64,000 nt of DNA, from NCBI GenBank assembly GCA_964459465.1, contig CAYWLR010000004.1, positions 62,001-126,000 on the forward strand. The letters run 5' to 3'. The translations under genes were made by a program, and so were the position numbers. Numbering within the stretch: position 1 is the stretch's first letter; each line of letters opens with the position of its first letter. Below the pieces are notes generated by a model. It saw only the letters and a program-made list of their open reading frames with translations. It made no database searches and was not told where the DNA came from. This document shows positions 26,843 to 36,021 of the stretch, in pieces. Origin of the DNA: CALAMC01 sp964459465. Its GTDB lineage: Bacteria > Zixibacteria > MSB-5A5 > GN15 > PGXB01.

Positions 26843-28747
26843 ATGGTTATTTCTAAAACCGCAAATTGCGCTCTGCTTGTGTTGTCCCTTTTGGCTATGG
26901 AATTGTCAGCGTCGGCAGGGAGCCCGGTATCCAATACACCCTTCGCCAATGAACCATATATCCCCGATATCGCGACCTTTCTGATGATCGGCTCGTCCGA
27001 CGCCCCCGGCTATAGCCCGATCACCGGCGAGTTTTATTTCACCGACGTCAAAATGGCCGGCAGCAATCAGCTCTACCGCATCACCAAGGACGGCTGGCCT
27101 TATCGGCTCACTTTTTTCGACGACGGGATTGACGGATACTTCTTGTCCCACGACGGCTTGCAAGCCATTATCACGGCTTCCACCGGGGGCTCTGAACAAT
27201 CGCAACTCTTCTGGCTCGATGCCACCTCCGGACGCATCAAGCAACTCACCGACAACCCCAAAGTCCAATTCGGCTCTATTGTCTGGAATAATGCCGGTAC
27301 CGGTTTTTACTATCGCTGTAATGTCGAAAATCCCCGCGATTTCCGGATATACTTCCATGATTTGGCTACCGGGAAACAAACCAAAATCTTCGATATGGAA
27401 GGCGCCAACTATATCGCCGACCTGTCCCATGACAACAAATTTATGGTCATATATCACTTCACTTCCAACGCCAACGACGACCTTTACCTGCTGAATCTGG
27501 AAACCGGCCGGCATGAACTGCTGACACCACATGAAGGCGATGTCTTTTACGACTACCCCACCCTCATGAAGGACAACAAGACATTATATCTTACATGTAA
27601 CGATAATCCCGAAGGTTTGCATAAACGCGCCCGTATGAACGTCGCCACCAAAAAGATCGAATATCTCGACCCCGAATCGAATGAAATAATCGAGGGTCTC
27701 GGATTTTCTCATAACCGCGATTATATGATCTGGCTGGTCAACGAACAGGGCTACGCCACGCTTCACGCCCGGGACATGAAAAACAATCGCACCATCCCGG
27801 CGCCGCCGGTCAAAGGCTACGTCGCCGATGCCCGCATTCTTGATGACGGTCGGATCCTGTTCGGGTATTCGAGCCCGTCGCGAACCCAGGACCTGTACTT
27901 ATGGGACTGGCGCCGGCCCGAACTTAAACGGTTGACAACCGCCTCCTATGCCGGAATCGATCCGGACCTGTTTATCGACCCGGAGCTAATTACCTATAAG
28001 TCGTTCGATGGCCTCGATATTCCCGCCTTCTTGTATCTTCCCCCCGACTATAAAGGCCAGCCGGTCCCCTTTATCATTCACTTGCACGGTGGCCCGGAAA
28101 GCCAGTTCCGCCCCGGATTCGTCCGCCATTTTCAGTACCTCATGCTTAACGGCTATGGCATCCTCGCCCCCAATATCAGGGGCTCATCCGGCTATGGCAA
28201 AGAATACATGGACCTTGACAATTACAAAAACCGCCTCAACTCCATCAAGGACATAAAAGCTGGAGTGGATTATCTGATCGAGAAGGGATACACCCGTCAG
28301 GGCATGATCGGCGTCAAAGGGGCCAGTTACGGCGGTTATGCCACTCTGGCCTGCATTACCGAATATCCCGACCTGTTTTCGGCCGCGGTAAACGAAGTCG
28401 GTATCGCCAATTTTGTCACATTTTTGCAGAATACCGCCGAATACCGCCGTCACCTTCGGGAAGCCGAATACGGCCCATTGAGCGATAGCGCCTTTCTGGC
28501 CTCAATTTCGCCTCTTCACAAGGCCGATCAAATTAAAACCCCCCTGCTGGTCATTCACGGCGAAAATGACCCGCGCGTCCCCTACAGCGAAGCCCTGCAG
28601 ATTTTTAATGCCGTCCGAGATAATGGCGGACTGGTCGACACCCTTATCTTCAGCGATGAAGGGCACGGTTCCGGGAAAACCTCCAACACGGTTACCACCT
28701 ACCGCAAGATTGTGGTATTTTTCGACAAGTTCCTGAAACGGCAGTAA
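26843..28747 (+). CDS. S9 family peptidase (acylaminoacyl-peptidase/dipeptidyl-peptidase type), exported
   Basis: 634 residues from ATG 26843, with AGGAGG just upstream; an earlier ATG at 26816 lacks a ribosome site. A signal peptide (ALLVLSLLAMELSASAG) precedes a beta-propeller of WD40-like/TolB-type blades (about 40-370) and an alpha/beta-hydrolase domain. The oxyanion segment HLHGGPESQF and the catalytic triad are visible: Ser495 (GASYGGYA), Asp576 (GENDPRVP), His608 (DEGHGSG). Would cleave short peptides in the periplasm or outside. Followed by a strong terminator. Confidence 0.92.
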   Translation: MVISKTANCALLVLSLLAMELSASAGSPVSNTPFANEPYIPDIATFLMIGSSDAPGYSPITGEFYFTDVKMAGSNQLYRITKDGWPYRLTFFDDGIDGYFLSHDGLQAIITASTGGSEQSQLFWLDATSGRIKQLTDNPKVQFGSIVWNNAGTGFYYRCNVENPRDFRIYFHDLATGKQTKIFDMEGANYIADLSHDNKFMVIYHFTSNANDDLYLLNLETGRHELLTPHEGDVFYDYPTLMKDNKTLYLTCNDNPEGLHKRARMNVATKKIEYLDPESNEIIEGLGFSHNRDYMIWLVNEQGYATLHARDMKNNRTIPAPPVKGYVADARILDDGRILFGYSSPSRTQDLYLWDWRRPELKRLTTASYAGIDPDLFIDPELITYKSFDGLDIPAFLYLPPDYKGQPVPFIIHLHGGPESQFRPGFVRHFQYLMLNGYGILAPNIRGSSGYGKEYMDLDNYKNRLNSIKDIKAGVDYLIEKGYTRQGMIGVKGASYGGYATLACITEYPDLFSAAVNEVGIANFVTFLQNTAEYRRHLREAEYGPLSDSAFLASISPLHKADQIKTPLLVIHGENDPRVPYSEALQIFNAVRDNGGLVDTLIFSDEGHGSGKTSNTVTTYRKIVVFFDKFLKRQ

Positions 28748-28768
28748 AAAATTTCACAAAAATATAAA

Positions 28769-28795
28769 AGCCCCCGGATAGCCGGGGGCTCTATT
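28769..28795 (+). terminator. Intrinsic terminator between convergent genes
   Basis: AGCCCCCGG pairs with CCGGGGGCT around a short ATAG loop, then CTATTATT. It ends the S9 peptidase gene and lies 22 bases from the convergent SPOR gene. Confidence 0.75.
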
Positions 28796-28816
28796 ATTCA
28801 TTCAATCCGTCAGTTT

Positions 28817-29302
28817 TTAGATATTGTTATCTATCCAATATTGAACAGAATATTTATCTCTAAGATCTTCTCCTGCCCGACGGGCTTCCGTTACTGTTCC
28901 GTAACTCCCGATTCGAATGCGATAGAAGTTCACTCCCTGAACCGTTGCCTCCGTAATGAAAGCCTCATACCCCCGGGTAACGAATTTATCCGCCATGTAA
29001 CGGACATAATTGTAATTGGTCCCGGCCGCGATTTGAACCGTGTATCCCGAGCCGACCGGTCTTTTCACTTCCCGTTTAGGTTCGTCAGCCGGCGCGACTT
29101 CCGGAGTTTTCGCATACTCCTGAACAACTGGCTCGGGCTGGGCGGGAGCGTCAACCGCCGGCGCCGGTTCCGCCATGTAATTTTCGCCCTGTTCCTGCAT
29201 AACCTCCTGCTCCAGCTCGGAGACTTTGTCCTTGTCCTTGCTGCAACCGATCATAAAAGCCACAATCACCAGACATGCCGGAATAATTTTTAAAAATCTC
29301 AT
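28817..29302 (-). CDS. SPOR-domain lipoprotein
   Basis: 161 residues. Signal peptide with lipobox FMIGC (Cys20), a Glu/Pro/Ala-rich linker (about 25-85), and a C-terminal SPOR domain: YTVQIAAGTNYNYVRYMADK, YEAFITEATVQGVNFYRIRIG, TEARRAGEDLRDKY. SPOR domains bind peptidoglycan stripped of stem peptides, often at the septum, so this is probably an outer-membrane lipoprotein gripping the cell wall. Monocistronic, convergent with the S9 peptidase. Confidence 0.88.
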   Translation of the reverse strand: MRFLKIIPACLVIVAFMIGCSKDKDKVSELEQEVMQEQGENYMAEPAPAVDAPAQPEPVVQEYAKTPEVAPADEPKREVKRPVGSGYTVQIAAGTNYNYVRYMADKFVTRGYEAFITEATVQGVNFYRIRIGSYGTVTEARRAGEDLRDKYSVQYWIDNNI

Positions 29303-29466
29303 CTTTTCTAACCTTTCGATTATCCCTTATGAATTAATTACCCTTTAATAAAAAATCCAAAATTGATCATTGTCAACTTAAAAAGAAAAATCTCTTATCG
29401 AGTCAATAAAATCGTTGCATATGAAACATTAATCGGCTTTAATTATATAATTTTTATGGAGCTGGT

Positions 29467-30474
29467 ATGAAATATTATAATAATGTTTTGGAACTTATCG
29501 GAAATACCCCGCTGGTCAAAATCAATAATGGCTGCCACACGGGGCAGGGCCCGCTCATGCTCGGAAAAATCGAATATCAAAATCCGGGCGGCTCGGTCAA
29601 AGACCGCATGGCCTATTATGTCATAAAGAAAGCCCTGAAGGAAGGCCACCTCAAACCCGGCGGGACGGTTATCGACAATACCTCCGGCAACGCCGGCATC
29701 GCTTTGGCCCTGGTCGCCTCGGTCCTGGGCGTGAAAGCCGTTCTGACAACCCCCGAAAAAACCAGTCAGGAAAAAGTCGACCAGATTCGAGCTTTCGGGG
29801 CCACCGTCATTCGAACCCCCTCCGACCTGCCGCACGACGATCCCGAAGGCGCTTATATGAAAGCCATTATACTGGCCCGGGAACACGGCTATTTTCATAT
29901 GAACCAGTACCACAGCCTCGATAATATCGAGGCCCACTACGTCACGACCGGGCCGGAAATCTGGGAACAAACCGAAGGACGAATAACCCACCTCGTCGCC
30001 GGTATCGGAACCGGCGGGACACTCTCCGGCGCGGCCAAATATCTCAAAGAAAAGAAGCCCTCGCTGAAAGCCATCGCGGTCGACCCCGAAGGCTCTGTAT
30101 TTGCCGAATATTATCGGTCGGGTAAAGAAATCGAAGGCCGGCCCTACAAAATGGAAGGCATCGGCTCCGACGTCATGACTAAAGCCCTGCTTGTCGAAAT
30201 GATCGATGAACTTATCACCGTATCCGATGAGATCGCCTTCAACACCGCCCGCCAAATGGCCCTCAAGGAAGGTCTCATGGTTGGCGGCTCTTCCGGCGCG
30301 GCCGTCTGGGCCGCCCGCCAAATCGCCCCGAAACTGAACGCCAAAGACCTTGTCATTGTCATTATTCCCGACCCCGGCACCAAATACCTGACCAAGTGCT
30401 TCAATGACGGCTGGATGATTCAAAACGGATTTTCAGTGAATACGGCATCCCCCGCAAGAGTGGAGGTGAAATAA
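29467..30474 (+). CDS. Cysteine synthase-family PLP enzyme
   Basis: 335 residues of the fold-type II PLP family (O-acetylserine sulfhydrylase/cystathionine beta-synthase core). Motifs: LIGNTPLVKI at the start, PLP lysine Lys45 in PGGSVKDRMAY, the substrate loop NTSGNAGIA, the phosphate-binding loop GIGTGGTLSG and GGSSGAAVW. No CBS regulatory domains. Catalyses beta-replacement on an activated serine to make cysteine or cystathionine; which one cannot be decided. A TATAAT lies at 29446-29451 upstream. A DUF1573 gene follows two bases after the stop, so they form an operon. Confidence 0.9.
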   Translation: MKYYNNVLELIGNTPLVKINNGCHTGQGPLMLGKIEYQNPGGSVKDRMAYYVIKKALKEGHLKPGGTVIDNTSGNAGIALALVASVLGVKAVLTTPEKTSQEKVDQIRAFGATVIRTPSDLPHDDPEGAYMKAIILAREHGYFHMNQYHSLDNIEAHYVTTGPEIWEQTEGRITHLVAGIGTGGTLSGAAKYLKEKKPSLKAIAVDPEGSVFAEYYRSGKEIEGRPYKMEGIGSDVMTKALLVEMIDELITVSDEIAFNTARQMALKEGLMVGGSSGAAVWAARQIAPKLNAKDLVIVIIPDPGTKYLTKCFNDGWMIQNGFSVNTASPARVEVK

Positions 30475-30475
30475 T

Positions 30476-31171
30476 ATGAACTTGAGAACGATGTCATTAT
30501 TATTTTTTGCCGCTGTCTTTGGTTTGGCCGGAATAGTTTCCGCCGAATCCGCCAAACATCCCAGCCTCACTGTCACCAACGATTCCTATGATTTCGGCTT
30601 TATTCCCATCGATTACCGGGTTTCATACACCTACTATATTAAAAATACTGGTACCGAAATTCTGAACATCGACCGCGTTATCAGTAACTGCGACTGTACT
30701 TCTTCCCAGCTTCTCCGGAAACGGATTCCTCCGGGAGATTCCGCCGAACTTAATATTATTTTTCACACCCTCAATTATTACGGCCGCACTACCCGTACCC
30801 TGACGGTGCATTCCAACGACCCCGTAAAACCTGAATTCGATATATCCTATACCGCCGAAATCGGATTAATGCCCAAATTATTTAAAACCAACCCGGCTTC
30901 ATTGATTATCCTTCCTTCAACCAGTCAAAAAATGGTCAGCCTTCTGAACCTGTCCGACAACGATATCGATTTTGAAATCGAATATCAGAATAAAATGCAT
31001 TTCGCTCTGGACCAGACCGCCGGACATATCGCCGCGCATGACTCCGTTCAGATTGCCGTCTCCCCTGTCGCCGATATTCCCCCCGGGACTTTTTATTATA
31101 ATTTCACTGTTTTATTCAAAGAAAAAGAAGATATTCGCTTGACCGTCCCGGTCAGAATTATCAAGTATTGA
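30476..31171 (+). CDS. Exported DUF1573 protein (Cys-Asp-Cys variant)
   Basis: 231 residues. Signal peptide MNLRTMSLLFFAAVFGLAGIVSAES, then a DUF1573/ASH-type beta domain with SYDFGFIPIDYRVSYTYYI and VISNCDCTSS, where the paired Cys are separated by Asp, and IPPGDSAELNIIF. The second half is another beta domain. Fourth member of this family in the window, about 19 kb from the tandem trio. It begins two bases after the cysteine-synthase-like gene with GAGGTGA as ribosome site, so a link to sulfur metabolism is possible but unproven. Confidence 0.82.
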   Translation: MNLRTMSLLFFAAVFGLAGIVSAESAKHPSLTVTNDSYDFGFIPIDYRVSYTYYIKNTGTEILNIDRVISNCDCTSSQLLRKRIPPGDSAELNIIFHTLNYYGRTTRTLTVHSNDPVKPEFDISYTAEIGLMPKLFKTNPASLIILPSTSQKMVSLLNLSDNDIDFEIEYQNKMHFALDQTAGHIAAHDSVQIAVSPVADIPPGTFYYNFTVLFKEKEDIRLTVPVRIIKY

Positions 31172-31309
31172 TTGCCCGAAAAAAAGGTGCCGGAGCTTTG
31201 CGAACGCAACGCCCCGGCATCAAGAGAGTAGATCCATCTGCGCCTTTATGATAAGCGTCGGCCGTTTCAGCGTCAAGGCAACAAAAATGCGTATCATGTG
31301 CGTATAATG

Positions 31310-33847
31310 TCATACGCCTTGGCTGCCTCGTAAAAAAGTCGCCAGATTGACCCTTTTATTGGCCAGGCCGAGTTTCCGCCGGATTTGCTCTCGATGCTTT
31401 TTAACCGTGCCCAATGAAATAAACAAATTCCCCGCAATTTCCGAATTGGATAATCCCGTTTTTATAAAATTGCAGATTTCCAGCTCTCTTGGTGTCAGGC
31501 GCGACAGCAATTGATTGATACTGCCGCTATTGTACACCACATTATCCAATTCGGTTTTTAGTACTTCATAAAAATCTCTGTGAACCGAGCCGTCGCTCCG
31601 GATCAATTTATTCAACGCCGGCATAATATTTTTTTCTATTTTCGCGGCCAATTTTTGTTTGATCTCGTTTTTTTCTTTCTCAATATGCTCCAGAACCCTC
31701 CCCAGAGCCACGTTGGCATCATTCAAATTCTGCCTTTCTTCCTTGAGTTGCATAACCCCGTCAATCCGCCGTAAGTCTTTCCCCACGATTTCCGCGATTT
31801 CCTGAAGATACTCGACATCCCTGATTGATGGATTTCGTCCATCGCAGGGATCACCAAGAACCATGCAAAAATCTCCACTTTCGCCATTGCTTGATTCAGG
31901 GCAGAAAACTCCCAAATCCGATGCCGACCATTCCCGGCTAATGCCATTCTGGCCATTAATTACTAATTCCGGCGTAACCGCGCCACCTACCCCGCGTGAT
32001 ACTACATACAATCCGGCCGTTCCGTTCCTTTCCTTTTTCCGTCCCAGTGAAGCCACCGCACCCGACAGGGATTTCGATATATTTTTGGTTTCACTTGCTT
32101 TATAACCGCACTTGCCGCCCAGCACGAATTGCCCCGCTTCGTCGTGAAAATAAAAGGCAACTTTATTGAATAAATTGAATTCCCTGACGGCTTGACATCC
32201 GAACATGATAACATCCTGTTTATTGTCGGCGTCTCGAATTCGGTCAAGCAATTTCAACCGGGCCGCATTTCTGATGTCGTTTTCTTTTTCATCGGTGATA
32301 TCGGTGGCGATTATCAGGGCCCGTCGCGGCTTGCCTCCGTCGGGCGCAAAAGCCTGAACCACCGTATGATACCAGCGCCATTTACCACGGAGCTTCGTCT
32401 TCTTGAGTACAACCCTTTCACTACCGGTTCGGATGACTTCGCGGATAGTTGCCATTTGCCCGTCAGCTACTTCCTTCGGAAACAATTCCCACATGTTCTT
32501 ACCAACCATTCGCTCCGGCTCCAAATTTAAACTCAACCCCGCGATCTTGTTGGCATACTGCATATTCCCTTGCTCGTCAAAGATGGCAATCGAGGACCGC
32601 ACATTATCGACTATCATACGGTATTTTTCTTCGGCCAGCATTAATTCTCGCTCGATTTTCTTGCGCTCGGAAATATCGATGGAAATTCCTCGAATGCCCA
32701 CGACCTGTCCGTCTTTTTTTATGGGGCTTGAGTAAACTGCCACTGGATATATGCTACCGTCTTTTCTTTTGCCTCGATACTCCATTCCATCCAGATTTTC
32801 CCCTGCCAACAGCCTTTTCTGCCTGCCGATTAATTTTTCTCTATCCTCCTCGATGAACATATCAACGGCATAGACACCTTTTGCAAGGTCTTCTTCATTG
32901 TATCCCGAGGATTCAAAGGCCCGCTTGTTGGCATAGACTATCTTGCCCGTAGTATCCAGTTCGAAAATTGATTGCGGTAAAAAATCTGCCAGTTCTCTGA
33001 ACCTCTCCTCACTCTCTCTGGCCGCCCGCTCGGCTTTCTTGATTTCCGTGATATCCTCGGCGAAATAGACCATGAGATATGGCTTTCCGCCCGCATCGAA
33101 AATCGGGTAAATACAATTCCTGAATACATTTCCGTTGCGCTCGTCCTCAAATTGCACCGCCCGGCCCGTATCAAAAACCTCTTTCACATAATGGCTTCGC
33201 AATGCCCATACCTTTTCCGGCTGGAGACCGGATATGACCTCCTGCGCCGTAAGTCCCACAAGCTCTTCGGGCGTTTTATTGAGCTTCTTTGCCGCCGCTC
33301 CATTAGCGATTAAAATACGACCTTTTTCATCCGCAAGGCAAAATGTTGCCGTCGTCGCGTTAAGCATTACCTGCAAATAATTCATGGTTTCACGCAACGT
33401 CTTTTCGGTTTTGAGCTCCGATGTTATATCCGTACAGACCAGGATTAAAGATGCGACCTTGCCTTCTTTTAATTCCGGGACAACCACCGTCTGATACCAG
33501 GCCGTATCCGGCCCGGCAGGCCCAATGCCTAAAGTACGATACTGCCTGACCTGGCCGGTCGCGATACTTTCGTCTATTGCGTTTTTAACCTTCTGGTGGC
33601 ATTCTTTGGCAATGAAGTCGAACACGCTCTGACCGATTGAACTCAAAGACTGACGGCCCCGCATCAGACGGCTGAAATCCAGTATTTTATAATTCGTGTC
33701 TATACTTATAAGAATTGTGGGAATAACATCGAGCAGTGAAAGCCATTTTTGAGCCGGACCATGATTTGGTTCAAGAGGCGTCTTTTCCCGTACGTTATTT
33801 TTAGTTTCGGGAACGTCGTCTTGATTGTCCCCTTTTGACTGACCCAT
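31310..33847 (-). CDS. Multi-PAS sensor regulator with C-terminal LuxR-type HTH
   Basis: 845 residues, soluble. Four PAS/PAC units follow one another (about 36-155, 158-275, 280-400, 402-530), each ending in a PAC-like strand such as VYFAEDITEIKKAERAARE or RGISIDISERKKIEREL. A GAF-like region (about 530-690), a coiled coil (about 700-760) and a LuxR/FixJ-type HTH (LTPRELEICNFIKTGLSN, ISLGTVKKHREQIRRKLG) complete it. No kinase or receiver domain: the protein probably senses a small ligand or redox state and binds DNA directly. Monocistronic, with a candidate small RNA transcribed divergently upstream. Confidence 0.88.
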   Translation of the reverse strand: MGQSKGDNQDDVPETKNNVREKTPLEPNHGPAQKWLSLLDVIPTILISIDTNYKILDFSRLMRGRQSLSSIGQSVFDFIAKECHQKVKNAIDESIATGQVRQYRTLGIGPAGPDTAWYQTVVVPELKEGKVASLILVCTDITSELKTEKTLRETMNYLQVMLNATTATFCLADEKGRILIANGAAAKKLNKTPEELVGLTAQEVISGLQPEKVWALRSHYVKEVFDTGRAVQFEDERNGNVFRNCIYPIFDAGGKPYLMVYFAEDITEIKKAERAARESEERFRELADFLPQSIFELDTTGKIVYANKRAFESSGYNEEDLAKGVYAVDMFIEEDREKLIGRQKRLLAGENLDGMEYRGKRKDGSIYPVAVYSSPIKKDGQVVGIRGISIDISERKKIERELMLAEEKYRMIVDNVRSSIAIFDEQGNMQYANKIAGLSLNLEPERMVGKNMWELFPKEVADGQMATIREVIRTGSERVVLKKTKLRGKWRWYHTVVQAFAPDGGKPRRALIIATDITDEKENDIRNAARLKLLDRIRDADNKQDVIMFGCQAVREFNLFNKVAFYFHDEAGQFVLGGKCGYKASETKNISKSLSGAVASLGRKKERNGTAGLYVVSRGVGGAVTPELVINGQNGISREWSASDLGVFCPESSNGESGDFCMVLGDPCDGRNPSIRDVEYLQEIAEIVGKDLRRIDGVMQLKEERQNLNDANVALGRVLEHIEKEKNEIKQKLAAKIEKNIMPALNKLIRSDGSVHRDFYEVLKTELDNVVYNSGSINQLLSRLTPRELEICNFIKTGLSNSEIAGNLFISLGTVKKHREQIRRKLGLANKRVNLATFLRGSQGV

Positions 33848-33968
33848 AAAAAACCCTTCTCTTAATCACATCCCGAATACCCTTTAATTCCGGGTATTTA
33901 TAATATATGGAGATTTTCTATTTTGGGTAATCCTTTTGCCCGCTTCTGCCGAAATAAATAAAAAACAC

Positions 33969-33998
33969 TTGACTTAATTTCGAAGATTTACATATTAA
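33969..33998 (+). promoter_or_regulatory. Sigma-70-type promoter for candidate small RNA
   Basis: TTGACT at 33969-33974, 18-base spacer and TATTAA at 33993-33998 (CATATT with a 16-base spacer is the alternative). No protein gene follows on this strand before a terminator-like structure, so it would drive only a short RNA. Confidence 0.45.
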
Positions 33999-33999
33999 A

Positions 34000-34081
34000 A
34001 GCGCAACGAGGGTGACTCTCTGCTGTCCCTGGGTAGTTTCCTAGCCCCCTCTACCCAACCAGAGTAGCGCCCTCTTTTTTT
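34000..34081 (+). ncRNA. Candidate small structured RNA of unknown class
   Basis: About 75 bases that fold on themselves. GAGGGTG-ACTCT (34008-34019) pairs with AGAGT-(AG)-CGCCCTC (34061-34074), 12 bp with a two-base bulge. Inside it TGGGTAG (34030-34036) pairs perfectly with CTACCCA (34051-34057) around a 14-base loop. Seven T follow directly (34075-34081), and a promoter-like pair precedes it. It overlaps only the stop codon of the opposite rtcB gene. I do not recognise a known family (SRP, 6S, tmRNA, common riboswitches). The alternative is that it is an elaborate bidirectional terminator for rtcB. Confidence 0.4.
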
Positions 34082-35534
34082 ACCCCTTGATATTTAATAC
34101 CGGGTAAAACCGCGCCACTTTCTTTGAAATTCCAGCCGCATCCACGGCCTCGATGACCTGGTCGATATTTTTATAGGCATACCCCGCCTCCTCCGAAAGT
34201 CCCTTCATATAGCCCGTTTTCACCAGTATGCCCCGTTCTTTCATGCGGCTTTTTACCTCGCCCCCTTGCATTTTTTGCTTGGCCTTTATGCGCGACATTG
34301 TCCGCCCGGCGCCGTGAAGCGAGGACCCGAAGGTCGAATTATCTGCGATTTCCGTCCCCCGCAACAGCGCTGAACCGGATTCCATCGAACCGCCCACAAT
34401 AACCGGCTGCCCGACCGAACGGTACCTTTCAGGAACTTCCCGTCTTCCCGGTCCAAACGACCTCGTCGCCCCCTTACGGTGCACCAGAAGTGTCTTCTTG
34501 CGACCGTCGATTTCATAAACCTCCCGCTTGGCAATATTATGAGCCACGTCATAAATGGTCTCTATCAAAGGTCTAACCGAGGCTCCCTTGAATACCCGCT
34601 CAAACGACGCCCGTACCCCGTGAACAATTAATTGGCGATTGACAAACGCGGCGTTGGCGGCGCAGGCCATAGCGTCAAAATACCGACGGCCCTCCTCGGA
34701 GTCTATCGGCGCCGACATTAGCTCCCTATCCCGGACAACAAGACCATATTTGGCGGCACACTTGCTGAATGTCTGAAGATAATCGGTGGCGATTTGATGC
34801 CCGAAACCGCGTGAGCCGCAGTGTATGGATATCAAAACTTGATTATCCATATTTATCCCGAACTGCTCGGCCGCCTTGCGGTCGAAAATGTTCTCCGGCG
34901 CCGCAATCTCCACTTCCAGATAATGATTGCCCGAACCGAGTGTCCCCATCTGATTTATCCCGCGGGATACGGCCTTGGATGACACCGCGTCGGGATCAGC
35001 ATGGTCCAGACAGCCGTTGTTTTCGATATGCTCACGATCGCTGTCACTGGCATAGCCGTTTTCGACACACCAGCCAACCCCGTTATTCATAATCTGTTTA
35101 AACTGGCTATTATTGAGTTTTACATACCCACTGGAACCTACCCCCGATGGTATCGTGGCAAATAAATCGTCAAGCAGCACCTCCAACTTAGGTCGAATAT
35201 CATCAAGCGTAAGGTTGGTCCGCAGAAGTCGCATCCCGCAGTTTATATCAAAACCGATCCCGCCGGGCGATATTATCCCCCCTTCAATATCAAAAGCGGC
35301 TACCCCGCCGATCGGAAATCCATAACCGACATGCCCGTCCGGCATACAATAAGAATACTTCTGTATCCCCGGCAGACAGGCCACGTTGGTTATCTGGTCG
35401 ATTACTTTCTCATCGATGCCGTCGATCAATTCCTCCGATGAATAAATCCGGGCCGGGACAATCATCCCCGCCTTGTAATCCGGTGAAATCTCCCAGATAT
35501 TTTCCGTCACCTTGACAACATTCTCTCTATTCAT
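34080..35534 (-). CDS. rtcB: RtcB family RNA ligase
   Basis: 484 residues. RtcB joins RNA 3'-phosphate or 2',3'-cyclic phosphate ends to 5'-OH ends using GTP and manganese. Family motifs: MPDGHVGYGFPIGGVAA, the metal ligands in GFDINCGMRLLRT (Cys99), HCGSRGFGHQ, and SSLHGAGRTMSR with the guanylated His near residue 407. Length is normal. Its start overlaps the archease stop by four bases (ATGA), so the two proteins are made together; archease is the known turnover partner of RtcB. Confidence 0.95.
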   Translation of the reverse strand: MNRENVVKVTENIWEISPDYKAGMIVPARIYSSEELIDGIDEKVIDQITNVACLPGIQKYSYCMPDGHVGYGFPIGGVAAFDIEGGIISPGGIGFDINCGMRLLRTNLTLDDIRPKLEVLLDDLFATIPSGVGSSGYVKLNNSQFKQIMNNGVGWCVENGYASDSDREHIENNGCLDHADPDAVSSKAVSRGINQMGTLGSGNHYLEVEIAAPENIFDRKAAEQFGINMDNQVLISIHCGSRGFGHQIATDYLQTFSKCAAKYGLVVRDRELMSAPIDSEEGRRYFDAMACAANAAFVNRQLIVHGVRASFERVFKGASVRPLIETIYDVAHNIAKREVYEIDGRKKTLLVHRKGATRSFGPGRREVPERYRSVGQPVIVGGSMESGSALLRGTEIADNSTFGSSLHGAGRTMSRIKAKQKMQGGEVKSRMKERGILVKTGYMKGLSEEAGYAYKNIDQVIEAVDAAGISKKVARFYPVLNIKG

Positions 35535-35956
35535 AGGTCAAGCACCGCCTCCGCCTCCCAATGATCGTTTTTCTTTTCGACCCTTAATCTATAATATGTT
35601 ACGGCTTTTACATCCACTTTGAGCGTATGCCTCATGCGATCGATAATATCGCCATAAACTTTTCCGGTCAGCATAAAAGGCGGCTCTTGAGAAATATTTA
35701 TCTCACAGCGGCAAACCAATAAATTCCGGGCATCTTTAAGATATACGACCTCCGACAGCCACGAATAAAACAAGTCTTCAAGACTTTCCGCGGCCAGCTT
35801 CAAATCCACGGCCTTTTGTTCGACCAACTCTTCCGGCTCGGCCGTAACCGCAATCAGCCCGACCGCCGCGTCGGAAAATAACTGCGAAAGATCGCTCCCG
35901 GTGACAATCAGTCCCACATCAGAACAGGTATTCGAATCGGTATGCTTATAAGGCAT
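35531..35956 (-). CDS. Archease
   Basis: 141 residues, matching the archease/MTH1598 family length. Family-like features: SDVGLIVTG with an acidic metal residue near the N-terminus, ESLEDLFYSWLSEVVYL in the middle, and VKAVTYYRLRVEKKNDHWEAEAVLDL-type ending, the last 28 residues being the best conserved. Archease speeds GTP loading of RtcB and lets it turn over. The first residues (YKHTDSNTCSDVG) deviate from the usual DHTAD motif. No ribosome site precedes the ATG, which lies 15 bases after the ferredoxin terminator. Confidence 0.85.
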   Translation of the reverse strand: MPYKHTDSNTCSDVGLIVTGSDLSQLFSDAAVGLIAVTAEPEELVEQKAVDLKLAAESLEDLFYSWLSEVVYLKDARNLLVCRCEINISQEPPFMLTGKVYGDIIDRMRHTLKVDVKAVTYYRLRVEKKNDHWEAEAVLDL

Positions 35957-35967
35957 AACAAAACAAT

Positions 35968-36000
35968 AAAAAAAACGCCGCTGACAAGCAAGCGGCGTTT
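35968..36000 (-). terminator. Intrinsic terminator of the ferredoxin gene
   Basis: On the minus strand AACGCCGCT pairs with AGCGGCGTT and is followed by a run of eight T. It comes 21 bases after the ferredoxin stop and ends only about 10 bases before the archease start. Confidence 0.85.
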
Positions 36001-36021
36001 AGGGCATCGAAAGTTTATTTA

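Noticed and set aside
29443..30423. 326-codon frame opposite the cysteine-synthase-like gene
   Set aside because: It is low-complexity Gly/Asp/Phe-rich, as expected for the reverse of a GC-biased coding sequence; the PLP enzyme has all motifs.
31172..31250. TGCCGG / CCGGCA pairing after the DUF1573 gene at 30476 as a terminator
   Set aside because: Six base pairs, a 20-base loop and no T run; too weak to call.
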